A DNA stretch of 44,003 nt, from NCBI GenBank assembly GCA_022822365.1, contig JAJEBV010000034.1, positions 1 to 44,003 of the forward strand, written 5' to 3'. The notes below the pieces were generated by a model. It was given only the letters and a program-made list of their open reading frames with translations. It did no database searches and was not told where the DNA came from. Positions 1 through 9,195 of the stretch are shown in pieces (position 1 is the stretch's first letter; each line of letters opens with the position of its first letter). The position numbers and the translations under genes are program-made. The DNA is from Thermoanaerobaculia bacterium (GTDB lineage: Bacteria > Acidobacteriota > Thermoanaerobaculia > Multivoradales > Multivoraceae).

Positions 1-90
1 GTCGACCGACTCCTCGGCGTCGCCTGCGCCATGCTCCGGAACCGTGCTCTCTTCGACCCCCAGAAACGCCACCTCGTGCAGGCCGCTTGA
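1..90 (+). CDS. C-terminal fragment, possible IS110-family transposase
   Basis: An open frame runs in from the window edge and stops at TGA 88-90, giving only 29 residues. The stretch LLGVACAMLRNRALFDP resembles the C-terminal end of IS110/IS116-type transposases as I remember them, where a short hydrophobic helix ending in a small basic segment closes the protein. A short hairpin and a GGGTGGAGAG stretch follow, as expected at the short right end of such an element. The fragment is too small for a firm call; any other protein C-terminus is possible. The rest of the gene lies outside the window. Confidence 0.35.
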   Translation, partial: VDRLLGVACAMLRNRALFDPQKRHLVQAA

Positions 91-108
91 ACGAGAATCT
101 CCCATCAA

Positions 109-126
109 CACCCTTGCTAAAGGGTG
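109..126 (+). terminator. 7-bp hairpin after the partial gene
   Basis: CACCCTT, a 4-nt loop GCTA, then AAGGGTG form a perfect 7-bp stem 18 nt after the partial transposase stop. There is no T-tract, so it is either a weak terminator or structure belonging to the end of an insertion element. Confidence 0.35.
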
Positions 127-173
127 GAGAGTCCCAGCAGACGTGCCGCGGAAGTCGTTCCACCCGGCAGCCG

Positions 174-179
174 TACAAT
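174..179 (+). promoter_or_regulatory. -10-like TACAAT, leaderless spacing
   Basis: TACAAT followed by CCCG sits 8 nt before the GTG at 188. There is no Shine-Dalgarno sequence and no clear -35. The spacing places the transcription start at or next to the start codon, so it supports GTG 188 over upstream in-frame starts. Confidence 0.5.
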
Positions 180-187
180 CCCGCGTC

Positions 188-751
188 GTGACCCCCACCG
201 ACGCGTGCTGGATCTTCGGCTACGGCTCGCTGATTTTCCGCCCGGCAATCCCCTTCGTGGAGCGTCGACCCGCCCGACTCCGGGGCTGGAGCCGGCGCTT
301 CTGGCAGTGGTCGACGGACCATCGCGGCACGCCGTGGCTCCCTGGCCGGGTTGTCACCTTGGCGCCCGCTCCCGGTGCCTGCTGCTGGGGAATGGCCTAC
401 CGCCTGGACCAGGAGGAGACCGATGGGATCCTCGCTGGTCTGGACGTGAGGGAATGCGGCGGCTATGTCCGCATGGGTGTCGACGTCGAGCTGGCCGAGT
501 CTGCCGAGCAAGCCCCGGCCCCCTCACCGGCATCGCCGCAGGTCGTCGCAGGCCTCACCTATCAGGGCTGGCCCGGCAACCGAAACTACGCGGGTCCAGC
601 GCCAATCGACGAGATTGCGTCCCAGGTCATACAGGCAACAGGCCCGAGCGGCACCAACGCCGACTACGTCCGCGATCTGGATGCCGCACTGAACACGTTA
701 GGTGTCGAAGACACCCACGTAGCCGCCCTGGTCGCCAGGTTGGGGGAGTAG
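188..751 (+). CDS. gamma-glutamylcyclotransferase-like (ChaC family) protein
   Basis: A 187-residue cytosolic protein. It opens with WIFGYGSLIFRP, the conserved YGSL substrate-binding loop of the gamma-glutamylcyclotransferase fold. It continues with RLRGWSRRFWQ and a WG-x-AYRL segment typical of ChaC-type enzymes, and RECGGYVR carries a Glu at the place of the family's catalytic acid. ChaC enzymes release 5-oxoproline from glutathione or gamma-glutamyl peptides. The in-frame ATG at 44 would add 48 residues that look non-coding and overlap the hairpin region; GTG 188 follows a -10-like TACAAT by 8 nt and is preferred. The gene converges on the AGPS-like gene across an inverted-repeat element. 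Family is fairly certain; substrate is not. Confidence 0.8.
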   Translation: MTPTDACWIFGYGSLIFRPAIPFVERRPARLRGWSRRFWQWSTDHRGTPWLPGRVVTLAPAPGACCWGMAYRLDQEETDGILAGLDVRECGGYVRMGVDVELAESAEQAPAPSPASPQVVAGLTYQGWPGNRNYAGPAPIDEIASQVIQATGPSGTNADYVRDLDAALNTLGVEDTHVAALVARLGE

Positions 752-779
752 ATCACCCCAAGCCGCCGATCCACTCCAG

Positions 780-952
780 CCAGCCGGAGGGCCGAGGGGG
801 CGGTCCCAGCGGGCTCGGAGCGAGCGACGCTCGGCGCCCGTTCGGTAGTCGACGCCCAACCGGAGCGAGCGCAGCGAAGTGCGCGCCACACGTCCCGTTA
901 TCCGGCCGAGCGCGCACGGCCGATGGGACCGCCCCCTCGGCCCTCCGGCTGG
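780..952. repeat. Long inverted repeat (29-bp arms) in convergent gap
   Basis: Arms 780-808 and 924-952 are perfect reverse complements over 29 bp (core GGGGGCGGTCCCA), around a 115-nt GC-rich spacer that contains GGAGCGAGCGCAGCGAAG. It fills most of the 212-nt gap between two convergent genes, where no coding frame looks real. A second element with the same arm length and a shared GGTCCCA arm core lies at 26716-26880. Possible roles are bidirectional terminator, REP/MITE-like repeat or structured RNA. Confidence 0.8.
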
Positions 953-963
953 CGGGTGCCCCG

Positions 964-2598
964 CTACGGCGCCATCGCTCCAGTGACACCGACATCCCGG
1001 CCCTGCGGGTCGATCAGGACGCCTGGATTCATCAGGCCGTCCGGGTCCACCGCCGCCTTGGCGCCGGCCAGGGCCTGGGCGAACACCTCGGGGCGCTGGC
1101 GGTCGTAGCCGGCCGGTCGGTGGTCGCGGCCGACCGCGTGGTGATGCGTCACGGTGCCGCCGGCGTCGACGACCGCCTCGTTCGCGGCGAGCTTGATCTC
1201 CCGCCACTGCTCCGCGAGGCGCTCCCAGTCGCCGAGGGCGGAGAACGTGAAATAGGGCGCCGGGCCATCCGGGTAGACGTGGGTGAAGCGGCAGGTGACC
1301 CGTCCGGGCCTGCCGGTCGCCTCCTCCAGGATCTCCGCGGTGCGGGCCATGATCCGGGCGTGGAAACCGGCGAAGCGGTCCCAGGTGATCGCGGTCTCGA
1401 AGGTGTCGCCGATGACTCCCAGGGGAACTCCGACCTCGCGGAAGTAGGGCCCCTTGATGAAGGCGTCGCGCCAGGCGCCGGCTGCGCCCTCGCGGTGGGA
1501 CCGGCCGGCCGAGGCGCTGTGATCGCCGCCGCAGTCGGCGGTCAGTTCGAGCGCACGCTTCATCCAGGGCTCTACGGGGTGGTCGGCCGACTCGAAACCG
1601 AGGACGAGCAGCGACGTCGAGCCGTCGCCGGCGCCCGCGCCGGCGGTCTCCTGGGCGTCGATCAGCCGGCAGTTCGAGGGGTAGAGACCGCTCTGGGCCA
1701 GCATCCGCACCGCCTCGGCCGCCTGCGCGTAGTCGGCGAAGTGGACCGCCGCCGAACCACGATGCGTCGGGCGGTCCTGGAGCCGCATCCAGGCTTCGGT
1801 GATGACCCCGAGGATGCCCTCCGAGCCGATGACCATGCGGTCGGGGGAAGGGCCGGCGCCGGAACCGGGCAGCCGGCGGGTCTCCATGACTCCCCGGGGC
1901 GTTACGGTCGTCGTCGCTTCGACGAAGTCGTCGATGTGGGTGTAGAGGCTGGCGAAGTGGCCGCCCGAGCGGGTCGCGATCCAGCCGCCCAGGGTCGAGT
2001 GCTCGAAACTCTGCGGGAAATGGCGCAGCGTCAGCCCGTGCTTCCGGAGCTGGGCTTCGATGTGGGGGCCGCGGGCGCCGCCCTGAATGCGCGCGGCCCG
2101 GCTCGGGCGGTCCACTTCCAGCACTTGGTCGAGCTTGAGGAGGTCGACCGTCACGGTGCCGGCGTAGCTGTCGCCGACGGCCGGCTCGACGCCGCCGACC
2201 ACGCTCGAACCGCCGCCGAAGGGAATCGCCGCGGCGCCGGCGTCGCCGGCCCAGTCGAGGATGCGAACGACATCCTCCGTCGTTTCCGGGTAGGCGACGA
2301 GATCAGGCGGCTCCGGCACCTCGCGGCGGAACATCCGGACCGCGTCCGGGAAGGACTTCCCGTAAGCGTGGAGGAGGCGTTCGTAAGGGTCGTCCCGGAA
2401 CAGACTCGCAAGCGATGACGGTGGTTTCAGCCGCGGGGTACGGAGGTCGAAGTCACCGACCAGGGGCACGGTCGCGCGGGACTCCAACGAGACCCCGAAC
2501 CGCTCCTCGGTCTGCGCCCTGAAGGTGACCGCCTCGGCTTCGGTCAGCCCCTGTCCTTCGTATCCCCAACCGCAGAGCTTGCGTCTCGCTTCGGTCAC
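964..2598 (-). CDS. FAD-binding alkyl-DHAP synthase-like oxidase
   Basis: A 544-residue protein of the vanillyl-alcohol oxidase flavoprotein superfamily, closest in pattern to alkyldihydroxyacetonephosphate synthase (AGPS). AGPS swaps the acyl chain of acyl-DHAP for a fatty alcohol to make the ether bond of ether lipids. Visible motifs are the FAD PP-loop PFGGGSSVVGG (126-136), FPQSFEHSTLGGWIATRSGG (194-213) followed by the AGPS-like LYTHIDD, a THVYPDGPAPYFTF stretch, and the HHH active-site triplet at 485-487. The start chosen is GTG 2598, with AGGGAGG a few bases upstream; an upstream frame to 2745 would run into the divergent carboxylase gene. No fatty acyl-CoA reductase or DHAP acyltransferase is nearby, so an ether-lipid role is inferred. 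A different alcohol oxidase or glycolate-oxidase-like activity remains possible. Confidence 0.82.
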   Translation of the reverse strand: MTEARRKLCGWGYEGQGLTEAEAVTFRAQTEERFGVSLESRATVPLVGDFDLRTPRLKPPSSLASLFRDDPYERLLHAYGKSFPDAVRMFRREVPEPPDLVAYPETTEDVVRILDWAGDAGAAAIPFGGGSSVVGGVEPAVGDSYAGTVTVDLLKLDQVLEVDRPSRAARIQGGARGPHIEAQLRKHGLTLRHFPQSFEHSTLGGWIATRSGGHFASLYTHIDDFVEATTTVTPRGVMETRRLPGSGAGPSPDRMVIGSEGILGVITEAWMRLQDRPTHRGSAAVHFADYAQAAEAVRMLAQSGLYPSNCRLIDAQETAGAGAGDGSTSLLVLGFESADHPVEPWMKRALELTADCGGDHSASAGRSHREGAAGAWRDAFIKGPYFREVGVPLGVIGDTFETAITWDRFAGFHARIMARTAEILEEATGRPGRVTCRFTHVYPDGPAPYFTFSALGDWERLAEQWREIKLAANEAVVDAGGTVTHHHAVGRDHRPAGYDRQRPEVFAQALAGAKAAVDPDGLMNPGVLIDPQGRDVGVTGAMAP

Positions 2599-2648
2599 TT
2601 GAGCCTCCCTGGACGGCGCAGAATAGCGGAGAGCCTTCCGTGACCATC

Positions 2649-2654
2649 TACAAT
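2649..2654 (+). promoter_or_regulatory. -10-like TACAAT, leaderless spacing
   Basis: TACAAT followed by CCCC lies 9 nt before ATG 2664. This spacing favours ATG 2664 over the in-frame GTG at 2640, since transcription would begin downstream of 2640. Confidence 0.5.
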
Positions 2655-2663
2655 CCCCGTCCG

Positions 2664-4217
2664 ATGTCCTGGCAGCCAGAGGTCGACGAGATCGAACGCC
2701 GCCGGCGCCTGGCGCTGGCGATGGGCGGCGACGAGGCGATAGCAAAACAGCACGAGCGCGGTCGCCTGACCGTGCGCGAGCGGATCGAGGGGATCGCCGA
2801 TCCGGGCTCGTTCATCGAGGAGGGCCGTCAGGCGGGAGCCGCCGAGGTCGACGAGGAGGGCCGCGTCGTCGCGTTCACGCCCGCGAACTATGTCGTCGGC
2901 TTTGCCGATGTCGGTGGCGGCCGGGTGATCGTGGCAGGCGAGGACTTCACCCAGGCCGGCGGTTCGCCGTCGCCGGCGGGGCTGCGCAAGAGCATCTACT
3001 CGGAGGAACTCGCGCTCAAGTACCGGTTGCCCCTGGTTCGCTTCCTCGAAGGCGGCGGCGGCAGCGTGCGCGGCAGCGCCGGCCGCCAGAAAGGCGCGCC
3101 GAAGAAGCCGCCGCGGCCGATGGGGGAGCCGGTCTACTCCCGTGCCCGCTTCTGGTCGATCGCCGAGATTCTGCGGACGGTGCCGGTCGCCTCGATCGGC
3201 GTCGGTGCAGTGGCGGGCTTCCCGGCGGCGCGCCTGGTCGCTTCCCACTTCTCGGTGATGACCCGCCACACGGCGCAGATCCTGATCGGCGGGCCGGCGC
3301 TGGTCGAGCGGGCCCTGGGCGAGAAGAAGACGAAGGACGAACTCGGCGGTTGGGAGGTCCACAGCCGGAGCGGGGTCGTCGACAACGTCGCCGAGGACGA
3401 GGACGACGCGATGGAGCAGGTGCGCCGCTTCCTGAGCTACCTGCCGCCCAACGTGGACACGCTGCCGCCTCGCCGCTCCGTGGGCGATCCGGCGGAGCGT
3501 CGCGAGGAACGCCTGCTTTCGATCGTGCCGCGCGACCGGCGCTTCCTCTACGACATGCGCGAGGTGATCTCGCTCGTCGTCGACCGGGACAGCTTCTTCG
3601 AGATGACCGCGGGCTACGGTCCGTCCCAGGTCACGGGCCTGGCCCGGGTCGACGGCCGCTCGGTGGGAGTCGTCGCCAACGACTGCAAGCACATCGGCGG
3701 CGCGATGGACGCGGCCGGGGCGCAGAAGTTCCGGCGCTTCGTCGAGTTCTGCGAGACCTTCCACCTGCCGATCCTCAGTCTGGTCGACGAGCCCGGCTTC
3801 ATGATCGGCTCGGCGTCTGAGGCTTCCGGCACGATCCGGTACGGCATGGAGGCGATCGCGGCGACGGTGAGGACGACCGTGCCCTGGTGCGCCGTGCAGA
3901 TCCGCAAGTCCTACGGGGTCGCCGCCGCGGCTCACTACGGCCCGGGCGGCCGGGTGCTCATCTGGCCGTCGGCCGAGAGCGGCGCCCTGCCGATCGAGGG
4001 CGGGGTGGCGGTCGCCTTCCGGCGAGAGATCGCCGCGGCGCCCGATCCCGACAAGAAACGGGCCGAACTGGAGGCCGAGTTCGCCAAGCGTCGGACACCC
4101 TTCCCGCGGGCCGAGGGCTTCTCGGTGCATGACCTGATCGACCCGCGCACTACCCGTTCCGAAGTCGTCAAGTGGCTGAAACTGTCCGAGCCGCTGCTCG
4201 CGTCGCGGGTGCGGTAG
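2664..4217 (+). CDS. Acyl-CoA carboxylase, carboxyltransferase (beta) subunit
   Basis: A 517-residue carboxyltransferase of the propionyl-/methylcrotonyl-CoA carboxylase beta type. It moves the carboxyl group from biotin to an acyl-CoA. Features seen are the N-terminal ARGRLTVRERI-like segment (HERGRLTVRERIEGIADPGSF), the first oxyanion glycine cluster FLEGGGGSVRGSAG, the FCETFHLPILSLVDEPGFMIG region, and a second cluster at GPGGRVLIWPSAESG. Its length matches the family. No biotin carboxylase or biotin-carrier gene is in the window, so the partner must be elsewhere and the acyl-CoA substrate cannot be named. It begins a plus-strand run with the DUF1080 and luciferase-like genes. ATG 2664 is preferred (leaderless -10, MSWQPEVDEIERRR typical start); GTG 2640 would add eight residues. 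Confidence 0.88.
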   Translation: MSWQPEVDEIERRRRLALAMGGDEAIAKQHERGRLTVRERIEGIADPGSFIEEGRQAGAAEVDEEGRVVAFTPANYVVGFADVGGGRVIVAGEDFTQAGGSPSPAGLRKSIYSEELALKYRLPLVRFLEGGGGSVRGSAGRQKGAPKKPPRPMGEPVYSRARFWSIAEILRTVPVASIGVGAVAGFPAARLVASHFSVMTRHTAQILIGGPALVERALGEKKTKDELGGWEVHSRSGVVDNVAEDEDDAMEQVRRFLSYLPPNVDTLPPRRSVGDPAERREERLLSIVPRDRRFLYDMREVISLVVDRDSFFEMTAGYGPSQVTGLARVDGRSVGVVANDCKHIGGAMDAAGAQKFRRFVEFCETFHLPILSLVDEPGFMIGSASEASGTIRYGMEAIAATVRTTVPWCAVQIRKSYGVAAAAHYGPGGRVLIWPSAESGALPIEGGVAVAFRREIAAAPDPDKKRAELEAEFAKRRTPFPRAEGFSVHDLIDPRTTRSEVVKWLKLSEPLLASRVR

Positions 4218-4237
4218 GAGAACTCGAGGAGACGAAG

Positions 4238-5059
4238 ATGCCTGTGAACCGAGCGAAGAGAATTGGGGCGACCGCTGCAGGCGCATGCCTGCTGTTCACT
4301 GCAGCCGCCGCCGCCCAGCAACAGCCGGTCGGCTACGAGGACACACCGAAGCTGCCGGGACTGCCCTGGAAGGTGCACGACCCGAACCGGCCGGTGCCGC
4401 CTGTGGTTGCTCCGGGCGCCTCGTTCAGCGACATGGCGGCGGCTCCCGCCGATGCGGTGGTGCTGTTCGACGGGACGGACCTCTCGAAGTGGCAGAAGCC
4501 GAACGGCGACGAACCCGAGTGGAAGGTCGAGAACGGCTACATGGAGGTCACATCAACGGGCTCCATTCGCACCCGGGACGAGTTCGGCGACTTCCAGCTC
4601 CACCTGGAGTTCGCGACGCCTGCAAAGGTCGAGAGCAACAGCCAGGGCCGCGGCAACAGCGGGGTGATGATCTACGGTGACTACGAGGTCCAGATTCTCG
4701 ACTCGTACGAGAACCGGTCGTACGCCGACGGCCAGGCGGGCGCGCTCTACGGCCAGACGCCGCCGATGGTCAACTCCTCGAGGGCCCCGGGCGTCTGGCA
4801 GACGTACGACATCATCTTCGAGGCGCCGCGCTGGAAGGACGGCGAACTCGTCAAGAAGGCGAACGTCACGGTGATCCACAACGGGGTGGTCATCCATCAC
4901 AAGAAGGAGTACATCGGCCGGACGATCCACCGCCGGGTCGGCGTCTACGACCGGCCGCACGAGCCGCGCGGCTGGATCGGCCTCCAGGATCACCGCAATC
5001 CGACACGGTTCCGGAACGTCTGGATCCGGGAGCTGCCCGGCTACGACAGCGGCGGCTGA
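4238..5059 (+). CDS. Secreted DUF1080 (3-keto-disaccharide hydrolase-like) protein
   Basis: A 273-residue exported protein. The start ATG 4238 is preceded by GAGGAG at good spacing. The N-terminus has basic residues (NRAKR), a hydrophobic core and an AAAAAQQ cleavage region, so a signal peptide is likely. The mature part carries the DUF1080 jelly-roll pattern: VVLFDGTDLSKWQ (like FNGKDLSGW), EWKVENGYMEV, FGDFQLHLEF, GNSGVMIYGDYEVQILDSY and a closing GWIGLQDHRNPTRFRNVWIREL. Family members bind or cleave modified sugars (3-ketoglycosides), in the periplasm or outside the cell. It sits 20 nt after the carboxylase gene and 14 nt before the luciferase-like gene, so co-transcription is likely, but no joint function is evident. 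Confidence 0.85.
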   Translation: MPVNRAKRIGATAAGACLLFTAAAAAQQQPVGYEDTPKLPGLPWKVHDPNRPVPPVVAPGASFSDMAAAPADAVVLFDGTDLSKWQKPNGDEPEWKVENGYMEVTSTGSIRTRDEFGDFQLHLEFATPAKVESNSQGRGNSGVMIYGDYEVQILDSYENRSYADGQAGALYGQTPPMVNSSRAPGVWQTYDIIFEAPRWKDGELVKKANVTVIHNGVVIHHKKEYIGRTIHRRVGVYDRPHEPRGWIGLQDHRNPTRFRNVWIRELPGYDSGG

Positions 5060-5073
5060 GGCTTCCCGCTCTC

Positions 5074-6245
5074 TTGAAGATCTCCCTCTTCTACCTGCCC
5101 TCGATCGGCTCCCGGGCCGAGATCAAGAAGGGCATGGCGGGCCTGCGCGGCGACCTCTACGACCGGATGCTGGCCGAGGTCTCCGAGCAGGCCCGGCTGG
5201 CCGACGATCTCGGCTACGACTCGATCAGCTTCACCGAGCACCACTTCCACATCGAGGGCTTCGAGCTTTCGAACAACCCGGTGCTGCTCGACCTCTTCGT
5301 CGGCATGCAGACGCAGAACATCCGGGTCGGCCAGTTGGGCATCGTGCTGCCGTCGAGGAATCCGATCCGCGTCGCCGAGGACATCGCGATGCTCGACCGG
5401 ATGACGGGCGGCCGTGCAAACGCCGGTTTCGCCCGCGGCTACCAGAGGCGCTGGGTCGACGTGATGGCGCAGCAGACGCACGGCATCTCGGGCGCCCTGC
5501 CGCACCGGCACGACGAGATCGACGCGACGAACCGGGCCGCCTTCGAGGAGTGCTTCCGGATCGTCAAGAGGGCCTGGATGGAGCCGATGCTCGACTATGA
5601 CGGCCGGTTCTGGAAGGTTCCCGTGGGCGGCCCGGAAGGCGGCACGCCGTGGACGCTCGAAGCGACGGAGCAGTGGGGCGCCGGCGTCGAGGACGGCGTC
5701 CTGCGCCAGGTCGGCGTCGTGCCGAAGCCGGTGCAGAAGCCCCATCCGCCGATCTTCCAGCCCTTCGCGTCGTCCGAAGAGAGCATCCGCTGGTGCGCGC
5801 GGGAGGGCGTGACGGCGATCCTGCCGCCGCTGCATCCGAAGCGGGAGCGGGCGCTCTTCGAGCTGTTCGCGGAGGAGTCCGGACGGCCGCTCGGCGAGGG
5901 CATCGGCGTCCTGCGCGATGTCGTGATCGCCGACACGGACGTGGAGGCGGAGCGCCTGTGGAAGGCGAGCGGCGCGTTCTGCGGATCGGCGTGGTTCGAA
6001 CCGTTCGGCTTCAGCCGGGGCATGGCCGACCCGGACACGGGGGAGCAGTTCGAGGACATGATGGGTTCGGGTATGGCCCTGGTCGGCACCGTCGACACGG
6101 TGACCCGGCAACTCGAGACGCTGTGCTCCCGTCTGCCGGTGACCTGGCTCTACTTCTGGGCGTACAACGGCCTGCTGCCGCACGCGCGGCTGATGTCGAC
6201 GATCGAGCGGTTCGCCACCGAGGTGCTGCCCCGGGTGGGCGCCAG

Positions 6246-6249
<4 letters not shown>
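5074..6249 (+). CDS. Luciferase-like (LLM class) flavin monooxygenase
   Basis: A 391-residue TIM-barrel flavoenzyme of the bacterial luciferase family. The N-terminal strand KISLFYLP and the SFTEHHF motif (E55-H56-H57) match the alkanal-monooxygenase-like branch, followed by RVGQLGIVLPSRNPIRVAEDIAMLDRMTGGRANAGFARGY, the usual FMN-binding stretch of this branch. Such enzymes use reduced flavin and oxygen to oxidise aldehydes, alkanes or other organics; the substrate is not deducible. The start is TTG 5074, 14 nt after the DUF1080 stop, with no strong ribosome site, so coupling to the upstream gene is likely. Its stop overlaps the stop of clpA by 4 bp on the opposite strand, leaving no space for a conventional terminator. 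Confidence 0.85.
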
Positions 6250-8642
<2,393 letters not shown>

Positions 8643-8678
8643 GTGGACGGAAGCGATGGCGGTACCCTCCCGGCGCCG

Positions 8679-9065
8679 TCAGTTGACGTCGTCGCCGTCC
8701 CGGCTGTCGTCGTCCCGGCTGTTGTCGTCGCCGTCCCCGGTGTCGGGCTCGATCGTACAGAGCAGGGGGACTTCCGCCTGCTGGGCGAGGCTGCCGACCT
8801 CCGCGACCTTGGTCTCGGCCACCGAAAACGGATAAAGCCCCACGACGCCGACGCCGTTCTTGTGGACGTAGAGCATGAGCCGCGAGGCGTCGGACTCCGT
8901 GAAGTGGAAGACGTGCTGCAGGACGACGACGACGAACTCGCGCGGCGTGAAGTCGTCGTTGTGTAGAAGCACCTTGTAGAGCCGGGGCCGGGCCAGCCGG
9001 GTCCTGGTCTTCGTCTTCGTGAGGACCTTGCTGTCGCCCTGCTGGTCGTCTTCGAAGTGCGGCAT
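8679..9065 (-). CDS. clpS: ClpS, N-degron adaptor with long acidic tail
   Basis: A 128-residue ClpS. The core (about 25-105) has YKVLLHNDDFTPREF, matching the N-degron pocket with N36-D37-D38, and H68 at the place of E. coli His66, followed by VAETKVAEV and LLCTIEPDTG. Two things differ from E. coli. The gate residue Met40 is Arg42 here. The C-terminus extends into a roughly 20-residue Asp-rich tail (DDNSRDDDSRDGDD) encoded partly by 15-nt repeats. ATG 9065 is set by the start of ClpS homology and a TATAAT box 9 nt upstream; the open frame further upstream is Arg-rich and not ClpS-like. It delivers N-end-rule substrates to ClpA, encoded next. What the acidic tail does is unknown. Confidence 0.95.
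   Translation of the reverse strand: MPHFEDDQQGDSKVLTKTKTRTRLARPRLYKVLLHNDDFTPREFVVVVLQHVFHFTESDASRLMLYVHKNGVGVVGLYPFSVAETKVAEVGSLAQQAEVPLLCTIEPDTGDGDDNSRDDDSRDGDDVN
8696..8725. repeat. 15-nt tandem repeat encoding the ClpS acidic tail
   Basis: Two 15-nt units, CGTCCCGGCTGTCGT and CGTCCCGGCTGTTGT, lie head to tail and differ at one base. Each encodes five residues of the Asp/Ser/Arg tail of ClpS. Imperfect related sequence continues on both sides, so the tail may vary in length between strains. Confidence 0.7.
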
Positions 9066-9074
9066 GGCGGTTCG

Positions 9075-9080
9075 ATTATA
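9075..9080 (-). promoter_or_regulatory. -10 box TATAAT of clpS, leaderless spacing
   Basis: A perfect TATAAT on the minus strand ends 9 nt before ATG 9065. No Shine-Dalgarno sequence intervenes, so the clpSA transcript probably begins at or within a few bases of the start codon. Confidence 0.6.
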
Positions 9081-9195
9081 GGTTGGCGGCGGCGAGTGCG
9101 GGCCGTAGGTGGAGTCTGCGCCGAACGTTAGGACGCGGCGCCGCCGCGAGCGGCGAAGCCGGATGCGTTCAGAGCGACGGGGAGAACGGTCAACG

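Noticed and set aside
124..2418. A 764-codon plus-strand open frame antisense to the AGPS-like gene
   Set aside because: Arg/Gly/Pro-rich with no motif. It mirrors a well-supported minus-strand gene; GC-rich codon bias keeps the opposite strand open.
2640..2663. GTG 2640 as the carboxylase start
   Set aside because: Possible, with GGAG upstream, but TACAAT 9 nt before ATG 2664 and the usual family N-terminus favour 2664.
2595..4286. A 563-codon minus-strand frame opposite the carboxylase gene
   Set aside because: No domain pattern, His/Arg-rich composition, and the sense gene is clearly recognisable.
8688..8745. Possible CRISPR-like or microsatellite array
   Set aside because: The 15-nt repeats are within clpS, in frame, and encode the acidic tail; no spacers.
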